This document shows positions 51,960 through 59,275 of a stretch of 64,000 bases of DNA, piece by piece. Both the position numbers and the translations under genes were made by a program. The stretch lies in NCBI GenBank assembly GCA_029975965.1, contig JARKOV010000120.1:10306-74305 (forward strand). Reading direction: 5' to 3'. Within the stretch, counting starts at the first letter, position 1. Each line of letters opens with the position of its first letter. This DNA is from Anaerolinea sp. Its GTDB lineage: Bacteria; Chloroflexota; Anaerolineae; Anaerolineales; Anaerolineaceae. The notes beneath the pieces are model-generated. The model was not told where the DNA came from and searched no databases. It saw only the letters and a program-made list of their open reading frames with translations.

Positions 51960-54068
51960 ATGAAATCAACTTCTTCCCGCCGCCGCCGCTGGATCGATGC
52001 CATCCTGCTGCTGGCGCTGGTGGGCGGCGCGCTATACGTTGAAAACGCGCTGGCCACCAAACCGGCCTGGCCGGCGGCGCGCGAGGGCGAGCCGCAACCC
52101 GCCCGCCCGCAGCCCGGCGACGAACCCTTTAGCCGCGAGCTGATCGCCCCCACCTTTGCCGAGCGCCGCCAGCTCTATCTGGACGCCGTTTCCGCGCAGC
52201 CCACCCCTGCCGAGCGCGGCGGCATCTGGACCGACCTTGCGCGGTTGGAAAATGGGGGGCGCGAAATCTCGCTTCCCGCGCTCGACGCCGCGCTGGCTTT
52301 CGTCGATGCCCGCGAGGACACCGCCGATTTCACCCTCGCCGGGCTGGTGCGCCTGTATTACAAGTACGCCGGCAGCCGCCGGTTGGCGCCCGAATTGGAA
52401 ACGCGCATCCACGACTCGCTGGTCAATTTCAAATACTGGTTGGACGAGCCGAACCCCTCCTACATGGAGCTGTGGACCGAAAACCACCAGATTCTCGCCT
52501 TCAGCGCCGAGTACCTGGCGGGGCAGGCTTTTCCGGACGAGGTTTTCCCCAACAACGGGCAGACGGGCGCCTGGCACATGCAACACGCTCGCGAAAAGCT
52601 GCTGCGCTGGATCGATTTTCGCGCCCGCACCGGGATGGCCGAGTGGGACTCGGTGCCCTATTACAACATGGACATCGCGGCGCTGCTCAACCTGGCCGAT
52701 TTCGCCGCCGACGAAGAGGTGTCGCTCAAAGCGGCGATGATGCTGGACGTGCTCTTTTTGGACATGGCCCTCGACTCGTTCTACGGTCAATATGCCACCT
52801 CGCATGGGCGCGCCGCCGCCCGGCACGTCAAGAGCGCCGCCGGCGACAGCCTGCTCACTTTGCAGAGCCTGGCCTGGGGCTACGGGCGCTTCCAGGGCGC
52901 GGACATGGCCACCGTCTCACTGGTCACCAGCCCGCGCTACCGCATCCCCGCGGTCATCGAAGCTGTGGCCCAGGCGCGGCCAGAGGAGATCACCAGCTTC
53001 GAGCGCCACTCGATCCCGGTCAGCCAGCAGGCCGCCGAACAGTTTGGGGTCACCTTGGATGACCCGCAGGATATCGACATCTGGTGGGGCATGGGCGCTT
53101 TCACCCATCCCAGGGTGATCGACCTGACCATCGCCACCGCCGACGAGTGGAACCTGTGGCACTACCCCGATTTCGAGCCGCTCAAGGACCTGGCCCAGGC
53201 CCTCAAGAAGGTGCGCCTGCTCGGGCCGGCCTCCTGGCTGCTCGACCCCGACTCCAACGGCACGCTCACATCCGAAGTGAACAAAGTCACCTTCCGCACC
53301 CCCGATTACCAGCTTTCCAACGCGCAGGACTTCCGCAAGGGTGAAAAGGGCTACCAGCAGCATATCTGGCAGGCCACCCTCGACCCTTACGCGGTGGTCT
53401 TCGTTACCAACCCCGACTCGCTGCGCGAGGATGACTCGCAGCGGCCGAGTTACTGGGCTTCCAACGGTCGCCTGCCGCGCAACGCACAGTACCGCAACGT
53501 GCTGGTCAGCCTCTACCGCATCGACCGCCACCCCAGCCCAAGCATCCTGGAAGCGCGCCATTTTGGTTTTACCCACGCCTACTTCCCCAGGTGGGCATTC
53601 GACCAGGTAGTCGAGGCGCCTGCCGAGGGTGGGGGCGGCTGGATCTTCGGGCGCAAAGGCAACGCCTACGTGGCGCTCTACTCGCACAAGCCTTACCAGT
53701 GGCAGACCGAAGGTCCCGACGCCGGGCAAGAGGTGATCGCCCCTGGCCTGGAGAACGTGTGGATCTGCCAGGTGGGCCGCCGGGCGGTGGACGGCAGCTT
53801 CGAGGAGTTCATCGCCGGCGTGGTGCAGGCCAGGCTGGAGGTTAACGGGGTGAGCGTGCGCTACGATGCGCCGGGGGTCGGCGAGATGCGTTTCGGCTGG
53901 AACGGGTCGTTGCTGGTGGATGGACGCGCGGTGCCGCTGCAGGGTTACGCCCGCTTTGGCAATCCTTATACCAGCGCCCCCTTCGGCACCGGCCTGTACA
54001 CGATCGAATTCGAAGGGCGACGCCTCGAGCTGGATTTTAACCGCGGCCTGCGGGTCGAAAGCGAATAG
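51960..54068 (+). CDS. Membrane-anchored or secreted protein, predicted alpha/alpha-toroid, function unknown
   Basis: 702 residues with an N-terminal signal anchor (RRRRWIDAILLLALVGGALYV region). The middle, from about residue 60 to 350, is helical with ELWTENHQILAFSAEYLAGQ, FPNNGQTGAWHM, GMAEWDSVPYYNMDIAALLN (written in parts) and YATSHGRAAARHV. This recalls the alpha/alpha-toroid of polysaccharide lyases and related enzymes, followed by a beta-rich C-terminal half. Catalytic function is not provable. GGGGAGG 4-5 nt before ATG 51960 sets the start. Likely operon partner of the sulfatase-like gene, suggesting envelope glycan or exopolysaccharide work. Confidence 0.75.
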   Translation: MKSTSSRRRRWIDAILLLALVGGALYVENALATKPAWPAAREGEPQPARPQPGDEPFSRELIAPTFAERRQLYLDAVSAQPTPAERGGIWTDLARLENGGREISLPALDAALAFVDAREDTADFTLAGLVRLYYKYAGSRRLAPELETRIHDSLVNFKYWLDEPNPSYMELWTENHQILAFSAEYLAGQAFPDEVFPNNGQTGAWHMQHAREKLLRWIDFRARTGMAEWDSVPYYNMDIAALLNLADFAADEEVSLKAAMMLDVLFLDMALDSFYGQYATSHGRAAARHVKSAAGDSLLTLQSLAWGYGRFQGADMATVSLVTSPRYRIPAVIEAVAQARPEEITSFERHSIPVSQQAAEQFGVTLDDPQDIDIWWGMGAFTHPRVIDLTIATADEWNLWHYPDFEPLKDLAQALKKVRLLGPASWLLDPDSNGTLTSEVNKVTFRTPDYQLSNAQDFRKGEKGYQQHIWQATLDPYAVVFVTNPDSLREDDSQRPSYWASNGRLPRNAQYRNVLVSLYRIDRHPSPSILEARHFGFTHAYFPRWAFDQVVEAPAEGGGGWIFGRKGNAYVALYSHKPYQWQTEGPDAGQEVIAPGLENVWICQVGRRAVDGSFEEFIAGVVQARLEVNGVSVRYDAPGVGEMRFGWNGSLLVDGRAVPLQGYARFGNPYTSAPFGTGLYTIEFEGRRLELDFNRGLRVESE

Positions 54069-54137
54069 GGCGCCGGCTATCTTCATTCATCGTTCTACAT
54101 TCCTCGATCATCCCTTGTGCCTCATCGCCCTGCTTCA

Positions 54138-54165
54138 TTGACATCTCCCCCATTTATAGTAAACT
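54138..54165 (+). promoter_or_regulatory. Candidate promoter of the phosphatase gene
   Basis: A perfect TTGACA (54138-54143) and TAAACT (54160-54165) are separated by 16 bp, 28 nt before the start at 54194. Confidence 0.5.
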
Positions 54166-54193
54166 CGGTGAGTACTCAACGAGGCATGACCAC

Positions 54194-55252
54194 ATGGAAG
54201 AGAATCGCCAAAATCCCCAAAACCCAACCATCACCTTGCTTGCCCCCACCAACGGATCGGTTACCCCGCCGCTGCAAGACCACATCTGGCCAAAAGTGAA
54301 GCATCACGTCGCCAACGAGCTGCTTTCGATTGCCAACCCGCGCGATTATCCCGAGCGAAGCCGCCCGCGCCCGGTCACTTTTCGCTGGCAGGCTGCTACA
54401 TCCGAACCGAACCACGCGCGCTACGACCTGCACATCTCACGCGATCCCGACTTCGCCGACGCCATCGTCCTCGCCGGGCTCCAGGCCCCGCAGGCCAAGG
54501 TGCCCGACCTGATGGTCGGCACGCGTTATTATTGGAAAGTGGTGCAACACCGTGAAGGCGGCCCGGCGGCCGAATCGCCCGTCGAGACCTTCGTCACCCA
54601 CGCCGACCCGCCGCGCTGGATCCACGTGCCGGGCATCTCCAACGTGCGCGACCTGGGCGGTTGGGCGATCGACGAGCGCCGCCGCGTGCGCCAGGGCATG
54701 ATCTACCGCTCGGCCGAGATGAACACCCACATCGTCCTGCCGCCTGAGGGCGAGCGTGTGCTGGTGGAACAGCTCGGCATCCGCACCGACCTGGATTTGC
54801 GCGGCACCGCCGACGATGAAGACCCCGCGCCGGCGCTCGACCCGGCCCGCGTGGCCTGGAAGTTGTGCCCGCTGTACGCCTATAAAGACATTTTCACGCC
54901 GCAAGGCAAGGAGACCATCCTGAACGCGTTTCGCGTGCTGGCCGACCCGGCGCGTTACCCCCTGTTGATCCACTGCTGGGCGGGCGCCGACCGCACCGGC
55001 ACCCTGGCATTTTTGATCAACGGACTGCTCGGCGTGAGCCTGGAAGACCTGATTCACGACTACGAGCTCACCTCGCTCTCGCGCTTCGGCCTGCGACTGG
55101 AGAACGGCGAAGGGTTCCAGGAGATCTTGCAGGGATTGAGCGCCTACGGCTCAGAGGGCTCCGCGCTGGCCGAGCGCATCCAGGCCTACCTGCTGGACGC
55201 CGGCCTGACGCTGGAAGAGATGCAGCGCATGCGAGACGTGCTGATCGAGTAA
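54194..55252 (+). CDS. FN3-like domain fused to a protein tyrosine phosphatase
   Basis: 352 residues. Residues 60-135 look like a fibronectin-III-like beta-sandwich (FRWQAATSEPNHARYDLHIS, VPDLMVGTRYYWKVVQ, VETFVTHA). Residues 140-350 form a Y_phosphatase3-type phosphatase beginning VPGISNVRDLGGW and IYRSAEMN, with the P-loop HCWAGADRTG (Cys-x5-Arg) intact and general-acid region DLDLRGTADDEDP. There is no signal peptide. It should dephosphorylate phosphotyrosine or a phospho-lipid or sugar; the FN3 part may bind a carbohydrate or protein partner. Confidence 0.88.
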   Translation: MEENRQNPQNPTITLLAPTNGSVTPPLQDHIWPKVKHHVANELLSIANPRDYPERSRPRPVTFRWQAATSEPNHARYDLHISRDPDFADAIVLAGLQAPQAKVPDLMVGTRYYWKVVQHREGGPAAESPVETFVTHADPPRWIHVPGISNVRDLGGWAIDERRRVRQGMIYRSAEMNTHIVLPPEGERVLVEQLGIRTDLDLRGTADDEDPAPALDPARVAWKLCPLYAYKDIFTPQGKETILNAFRVLADPARYPLLIHCWAGADRTGTLAFLINGLLGVSLEDLIHDYELTSLSRFGLRLENGEGFQEILQGLSAYGSEGSALAERIQAYLLDAGLTLEEMQRMRDVLIE

Positions 55253-55285
55253 TATTACCTGGAAGAAGAACTTATTCAAACATAA

Positions 55286-55332
55286 TTTGGGTGTCATTTT
55301 ATGCGGCTATGCCGGACAAAATGACACCCAAA
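55286..55332. terminator. Bidirectional terminator between convergent genes
   Basis: Perfect 15-bp stem TTTGGGTGTCATTTT / AAAATGACACCCAAA, followed on the + side by ATTTTTTA. It lies between the phosphatase (+) and pit (-) genes. Confidence 0.85.
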
Positions 55333-55351
55333 ATTTTTTATCGGATCGATG

Positions 55352-56389
55352 CTAAGGAAGAAACAATCGCATGGCGGTGGTGATCACCCAGTAGAGCGCC
55401 GCGGCGATGACACCCGCCGCCGGGATGGTCAGCACCCAGGCCCACACGATGCGGCTGGCGACGCCCCAATTGACCGAGCGAGCGCCGAAAATCGAGCCCA
55501 CCCCGACGATCCCGCCGGTGATGACGTGCGTGGTTGACACCGGGATGCCCAGCTCAGACGAGGTAAACAGGGTCAACGCCCCGGCGGTTTCGGCGGCGAA
55601 CCCGCCGATGGGTTTGAGTTTGGTGATCTTGCTGCCCATGGTGTGCACGATGCGCCAGCCGCCGGTCAGCGTGCCAAGGGCGATGGCGGCGTGCGCCATC
55701 AAGACGACCCAGAAGGGAATGACCATCTGCCCCTGCGCGTCGACGACCAGATGGCGATACGCCGGCAAGGTGAACAAGACCCCGGCGATGATCCCCATCG
55801 TTTTTTGCGCATCGTTCGTGCCATGCCCCAGGCTGTACAGGGCGGCGGAGACAAGCTGCCCGCGGCGAAAAAACCGGTCCGTGGCGGCGGGAGTCCGCTT
55901 GCGGAAAAGCCAGTACACGCCCACGATGATCAGGCTGCCGAGCAGCCAGCCCAGGAAAGGCGCGATGACGATGAACGCGAGCGTTTTGACCCACCCGCTC
56001 CAGATCAGCACCGAGAAACCCGCCTTGAGGATGGCCGCGCCGGCGTAGCCGCCGATCAAGGCGTGCGACGAGCTGGTCGGCAAGCCTAACCACCAGGTGA
56101 TCAGATCCCAGGTCACCGCGCCAATCAGCGCGCAGAAAAGCACCAGGTTGTCCACCTGGGTGACATCCACCAGCCCGTTGCCGATGGTCTTGGCGACCGC
56201 CGTGCCAAAGGTGAACGCGGCGACAAAGTTGAACACCGCCGCCCACACCACCCCTTGCAGCGGGGTTAACACCCGCGTCGAGACGACCGTAGCGATCGAG
56301 TTGGCCGCGTCGTGGAAGCCGTTGACGTAATCGAACACCAGAGCCACCGCGATGATCGCGATGGCGAAGATCAAGGCGGGCTCAGGCAT
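55352..56389 (-). CDS. pit: Low-affinity inorganic phosphate transporter (Pit/PHO4 family)
   Basis: 345 residues and about ten hydrophobic helices. The duplicated PHO4 signature is seen as DYVNGFHDAANSIATVVSTR near the N-terminus and LGHGTNDAQKTMGIIAG in the second half, with PTSSSHALIGG and PVSTTHVITGG in the repeats. Cation-coupled phosphate uptake at the inner membrane. The ATG overlaps the PhoU-like stop by 8 nt, so it is the second gene of a phosphate operon behind Pho-box-like repeats. Confidence 0.95.
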   Translation of the reverse strand: MPEPALIFAIAIIAVALVFDYVNGFHDAANSIATVVSTRVLTPLQGVVWAAVFNFVAAFTFGTAVAKTIGNGLVDVTQVDNLVLFCALIGAVTWDLITWWLGLPTSSSHALIGGYAGAAILKAGFSVLIWSGWVKTLAFIVIAPFLGWLLGSLIIVGVYWLFRKRTPAATDRFFRRGQLVSAALYSLGHGTNDAQKTMGIIAGVLFTLPAYRHLVVDAQGQMVIPFWVVLMAHAAIALGTLTGGWRIVHTMGSKITKLKPIGGFAAETAGALTLFTSSELGIPVSTTHVITGGIVGVGSIFGARSVNWGVASRIVWAWVLTIPAAGVIAAALYWVITTAMRLFLP

Positions 56390-57008
56390 TGGCGATGATC
56401 ACCCGTTGGATCACGTCGCCGGCGTCTTCGAGGCGGTCGGTGGTGGCTTCCAGCAGCTCGTAGATCTCTTTCCAGCGGATGAACTCAAAAATGTCGTCAC
56501 GGTGCGAGACAAGGTTGCTCAGGCCCTCGTGCAACACCCGGTCGCCGTGATTCTCGAGCGTGTTGATCTGCACGATGCGCTGGCGAACCTGCTCGTAGGT
56601 CTTTTTATCGCGCAGACCCTTGAGCGCGGCGTCCAGCTCCTGGGCGCTCTCGACGATCAGGCTGGCCAGGCGGCGGGCCGGCTTTTTGGTCTCGGTGATC
56701 TGGTAAATTTGAATTCGCAGCGACACCTGGTGAACGGCGTCCAATGCGTCATCCACCGCCGAGACGAGACGCTGGATATCCTCGCTGTCGATGGGCGTGA
56801 TCAGCGTGCGCGGCAGCAGGTTGGTCACCTCGTGAACGATGAAATCGCCCTGGTGCTCGATCTCGGTGAGCTGGGCCACTTTTTCTTCGAGATTTTCGGT
56901 GTTCTCGAGCAGTTGCTGAAGCAAACGCGCCCCGACGAGCAGGTTGGCGCTGGCTTTCTCGAAATAATCGTAGAATTTCACTTCTGCGGGAAGGAAGGTT
57001 AAATTCAA
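56382..57008 (-). CDS. PhoU-like DUF47 protein, partner of Pit
   Basis: 208 residues, all helical: FLPAEVKFYDYFEKAS, ENLEEKVAQLTEIEHQGDFI, EDIQRLVSAVDDALDAVHQV and LENHGDRVLHEGL, the duplicated E(x)EHxGD-type metal sites of DUF47 proteins that accompany Pit transporters. The ORF opens at ATG 57068, but that codon sits inside a TATAAT hexamer. TTG at 57008 has GGAGG 7 nt upstream and begins the conserved family sequence, so it is taken as the start. Confidence 0.88.
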   Translation of the reverse strand: MNLTFLPAEVKFYDYFEKASANLLVGARLLQQLLENTENLEEKVAQLTEIEHQGDFIVHEVTNLLPRTLITPIDSEDIQRLVSAVDDALDAVHQVSLRIQIYQITETKKPARRLASLIVESAQELDAALKGLRDKKTYEQVRQRIVQINTLENHGDRVLHEGLSNLVSHRDDIFEFIRWKEIYELLEATTDRLEDAGDVIQRVIIANA

Positions 57009-57042
57009 GCCAGCCTCCAGATGACGGGGATGAGTTTCCAGG

Positions 57043-57062
57043 CGGTTGGGATATCCCAACCG
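57043..57062. promoter_or_regulatory. Perfect 20-bp palindrome at the transcription start of the phosphate operon
   Basis: CGGTTGGGATATCCCAACCG, positioned just downstream of the -10 hexamer in the untranslated leader. It could be an operator or an mRNA 5' hairpin. Confidence 0.6.
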
Positions 57063-57066
57063 CTTC

Positions 57067-57117
57067 ATTATATAGCCAGTTTAACAAATGGTTAACAAAT
57101 ATGAACGGATGATTAAC
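57067..57117 (-). promoter_or_regulatory. Pho-box-like promoter of the phoU-like/pit operon
   Basis: On the minus strand, GTTAAT (57117-57112), GTTCAT (57106-57101), GTTAAC (57096-57091) and GTTAAA (57085-57080) repeat at 11, 10 and 11 bp, followed by TATAAT (57072-57067). Direct hexamer repeats of TTAAC type spaced by one helical turn at the -35 position are the form of PhoP/PhoB boxes, fitting the phosphate genes downstream. Confidence 0.7.
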
Positions 57118-57376
57118 AGGCCACCGGCCGGTTCCTCGCCGGCGAAAATCGCCAGCGGCACACGCCCGGGAAAATAGCTCGCTTCTGCCAGGGGTTGGGT
57201 AACTTATTATCTGTAAAATGTGGGGCAAAGCCCACATTTTACAGATAACTGAAGCACAATCCTGCCAGGGAACAGGCGTTGCTGGCGACGAAATGGCGCT
57301 GATCTTCGCGCACCGCCAGGCGAATGGCCTGGTTGATATTCTCGGTGGTGATGAGGCGCAAGGTGACTTGGCTCAC
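57081..57376 (-). pseudogene. GNAT acetyltransferase gene interrupted by miniature element copy 6
   Basis: Begins at GTG 57376, overlapping the deaminase stop (GTGA). The N-terminus VTLRLITTENINQAIRLAV, EDQRHFVASNACSLA resembles diamine N-acetyltransferase-type GNATs. The element at 57193-57261 interrupts it. Removing the element and one 8-bp duplication restores one frame, ASNACSLAEASYFPGRVPLA then IFAGEEPAGGLLI. Even so the repaired frame stops at 57081 after about 72 residues, half a GNAT, so the 3' part is lost too. Confidence 0.82.
57185..57269. mobile_element. Miniature inverted-repeat element, copy 6 with 8-bp target duplication
   Basis: 69-bp element (57193-57261) between perfect direct repeats CTGCCAGG (57185-57192 and 57262-57269). 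Ends are GGTTGGG and CACAATC; the core arms are CTGTAAAATGTGGG and CCCACATTTTACAG. It is inserted within the GNAT coding sequence. Confidence 0.92.
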
Positions 57377-58581
57377 TCGAGCAGTTTCCCGTGGCTGATC
57401 ACCCAACGCGGGGCGGCGTGCTCGCGCAGGGCTTCGAGCACATTGGGTTGGTCGAGCACCACCAGGTGCGCCGGAGCCCCCTCGCGCAGAGCGAAATTCT
57501 TCACCCCCATCGCCTGCGCAGCGCGCGTGGTGACCATATCGTAGAGCGTCTCCAGATCGGCGGCGGCGGTAAACCACAGCAGGTGAGCGGCAAGAAACGC
57601 GACCTCGAGCATGTTATTGCGCCCAAAGGGGTAATAAGCGTCGGAGATATCGTCCTGGCCCAGGCACACCAGGCAGCCCTCGGCCAGCAATTCGCGCACG
57701 CGGGCGTGCAGCGGGCCGGTGTGCGGGTCGCTGACCACGCCCATCTGGGCTTTTTTGAGCAGCGCGGCGACCTTTTGGAAGTAGGGCGTGGGGTAAAGTG
57801 CCATGGCGCGGGCGTGATGAGCCAGCACGCGCCCCTGCCAGCCGACCCGGATGGCCTCGAGCGCCATGGCTTCGAGCGAGCGCAAGCCGGGGTCGCCCGC
57901 ATCGTCCACCAGCATCGAGACGTCTTTATCGTAGCGCACCGCCAGGTCAAAGATAAAGCGCACGTGCTCCTGGATATCGGCTTCGGTGTACTCGATCCAC
58001 GGGATGCCGCCAGCCACGTCCGCGCCCAGTTGCATGGCCTGCTCCATCAGGCCGGTCGCGCCCGGCTCGCGCACCACGCCGTCCTGGGCAAAGGCCACCA
58101 CCTGCAGGTCGACCACGCCCTTGAACTCTTCGCGCGCGCGAAGCAGCGCCTTCAACCCTTCCAGCCGGGCTTTCCCATCCACGTCGGCAAAGGCGCGGAT
58201 GTGGGTACAGCCGTACCGCGCCGCCTCGCGCAGGGCGCGGCGCACGTTCTCAAGGATCCAGCTTTCGGCGTACTGTTCTTTGACGCGAGCCGCCAGCTCG
58301 ATGGCGGTCATGGCGCGGCCCATATCGGCGCCATGGTAATCCTTGAGCGCTGCCTCATCCATCCTCTGCAGCGTGTACACCTTGCACAGGTGCAGGTGCG
58401 GGTTGGCAAACGACTCGCTGACCAGCTTGCCAGCAGCGTCGAGCTCGCGAACGGCAGAGCCGGGCAGGCTGGGAGCGATGGCGGCGATTTTGCCATCCGC
58501 GACGGCCACGTCGACCAGCCTGCCGGCCGGCTGAGCGCGCAGTTGCGCGCGGCGCACAATCAAGTCGTAGTGATCAGACAT
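57373..58581 (-). CDS. Cytosine-deaminase-like amidohydrolase
   Basis: 402 residues. Metal-binding HLHLCK near residue 62, a barrel with RVLAHHARAMALYP, VVSDPHTGPLH and the signature CLGQDDISDAYYPFGRNNM, which in CodA-like enzymes holds the catalytic Asp. The canonical HCDE segment is replaced by MLVDDAGDP, so activity or substrate may differ from cytosine deaminase. AAGGAG precedes the ATG. It is the upstream gene of a former two-gene unit with the broken GNAT. Confidence 0.85.
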   Translation of the reverse strand: MSDHYDLIVRRAQLRAQPAGRLVDVAVADGKIAAIAPSLPGSAVRELDAAGKLVSESFANPHLHLCKVYTLQRMDEAALKDYHGADMGRAMTAIELAARVKEQYAESWILENVRRALREAARYGCTHIRAFADVDGKARLEGLKALLRAREEFKGVVDLQVVAFAQDGVVREPGATGLMEQAMQLGADVAGGIPWIEYTEADIQEHVRFIFDLAVRYDKDVSMLVDDAGDPGLRSLEAMALEAIRVGWQGRVLAHHARAMALYPTPYFQKVAALLKKAQMGVVSDPHTGPLHARVRELLAEGCLVCLGQDDISDAYYPFGRNNMLEVAFLAAHLLWFTAAADLETLYDMVTTRAAQAMGVKNFALREGAPAHLVVLDQPNVLEALREHAAPRWVISHGKLLE

Positions 58582-58775
58582 CCAGACAACTCCTTGTTTC
58601 GATTCGCTTGGTCACCCACACCTGCGCAGAGCGCTGATCCGCTCTGCCAGGTGGGCGCAGATCGCCTGCCCCACTTCTTGCCCGGCGAAGATTCCGTCCT
58701 GCGTGGTCTCCCTCGCGCGCGGCAGCATGCCATGAGTATAACAAAGGTCTTGACAGAATCTTAACCAGAAAAGGC
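58582..58775. other. Divergent intergenic region
   Basis: No credible gene. It separates the minus-strand deaminase from the plus-strand GntR operon; the latter's promoter begins at 58776. Confidence 0.5.
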
Positions 58776-58804
58776 TTGACATGCCGAAGCATTCGATATA
58801 CAAT
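58776..58804 (+). promoter_or_regulatory. Consensus sigma-70 promoter of the GntR operon
   Basis: Perfect TTGACA, 17-bp spacer, TACAAT. One of the best promoters in the window. Confidence 0.9.
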
Positions 58805-58808
58805 TCAT

Positions 58809-58823
58809 TCAATGATACATTGA
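58809..58823. promoter_or_regulatory. Candidate GntR operator at the transcription start
   Basis: TCAATG-ATA-CATTGA is a perfect inverted repeat directly after the -10, with an additional TGATACA direct repeat to the right. Repressor binding here would block initiation, consistent with YtrA-type autoregulation. Confidence 0.6.
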
Positions 58824-58845
58824 TACAATTGTTGGAGGTGAATGG

Positions 58846-59259
58846 TTGGTTGAATCGCTCGACTTCCAGCTAGACTTCCGCTCCGAAGCGCCAATCTATG
58901 AACAGATCGTCGAGCAAGTGCGCAATCGCATTCACAGCGGGTTGCTCAAACCCGGGGACCAGCTCCCCACCGTGCGGCAACTCGCCCTCGATCTGCGCGT
59001 CAATTTCAACACCATCGCCCGCGCCTATCGCATCCTGGACGAGGCCGGCATGATCTCCACCCAACAAGGGCGCGGGACCTACATCCTCGAAATGCCCGGC
59101 CCCGAAAACGGCCAGCGATTGCGCCAGGCTACCCTGGACCAACTGGCGGAGGATGCGGTGCGCGATGCGCTGCGCCTGGGATACGCCCGGGATGAAATCG
59201 AAGAAGCGATCCGGCGGGCTTTAAAACGCGTGGTGCCGGATGAGAACCCGAATTATTAA
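58846..59259 (+). CDS. GntR-family regulator, YtrA subfamily
   Basis: 137 residues. The winged helix YEQIVEQVRNRIHSGLLKPGDQLPTVRQLALDLRVN (split: IVEQVRNRIHSGLLKPGDQL, PTVRQLALDLRVN) is followed by a short helical tail of YtrA type instead of a large ligand domain. Start is TTG 58846 with GGAGG 7 nt upstream. YtrA-like proteins repress ABC-transporter operons that respond to cell-wall or membrane stress; here the operon downstream ends with an ABC-2 exporter. Confidence 0.92.
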   Translation: MVESLDFQLDFRSEAPIYEQIVEQVRNRIHSGLLKPGDQLPTVRQLALDLRVNFNTIARAYRILDEAGMISTQQGRGTYILEMPGPENGQRLRQATLDQLAEDAVRDALRLGYARDEIEEAIRRALKRVVPDENPNY

Positions 59260-59275
59260 CTGAGTGGGAGGAAAC

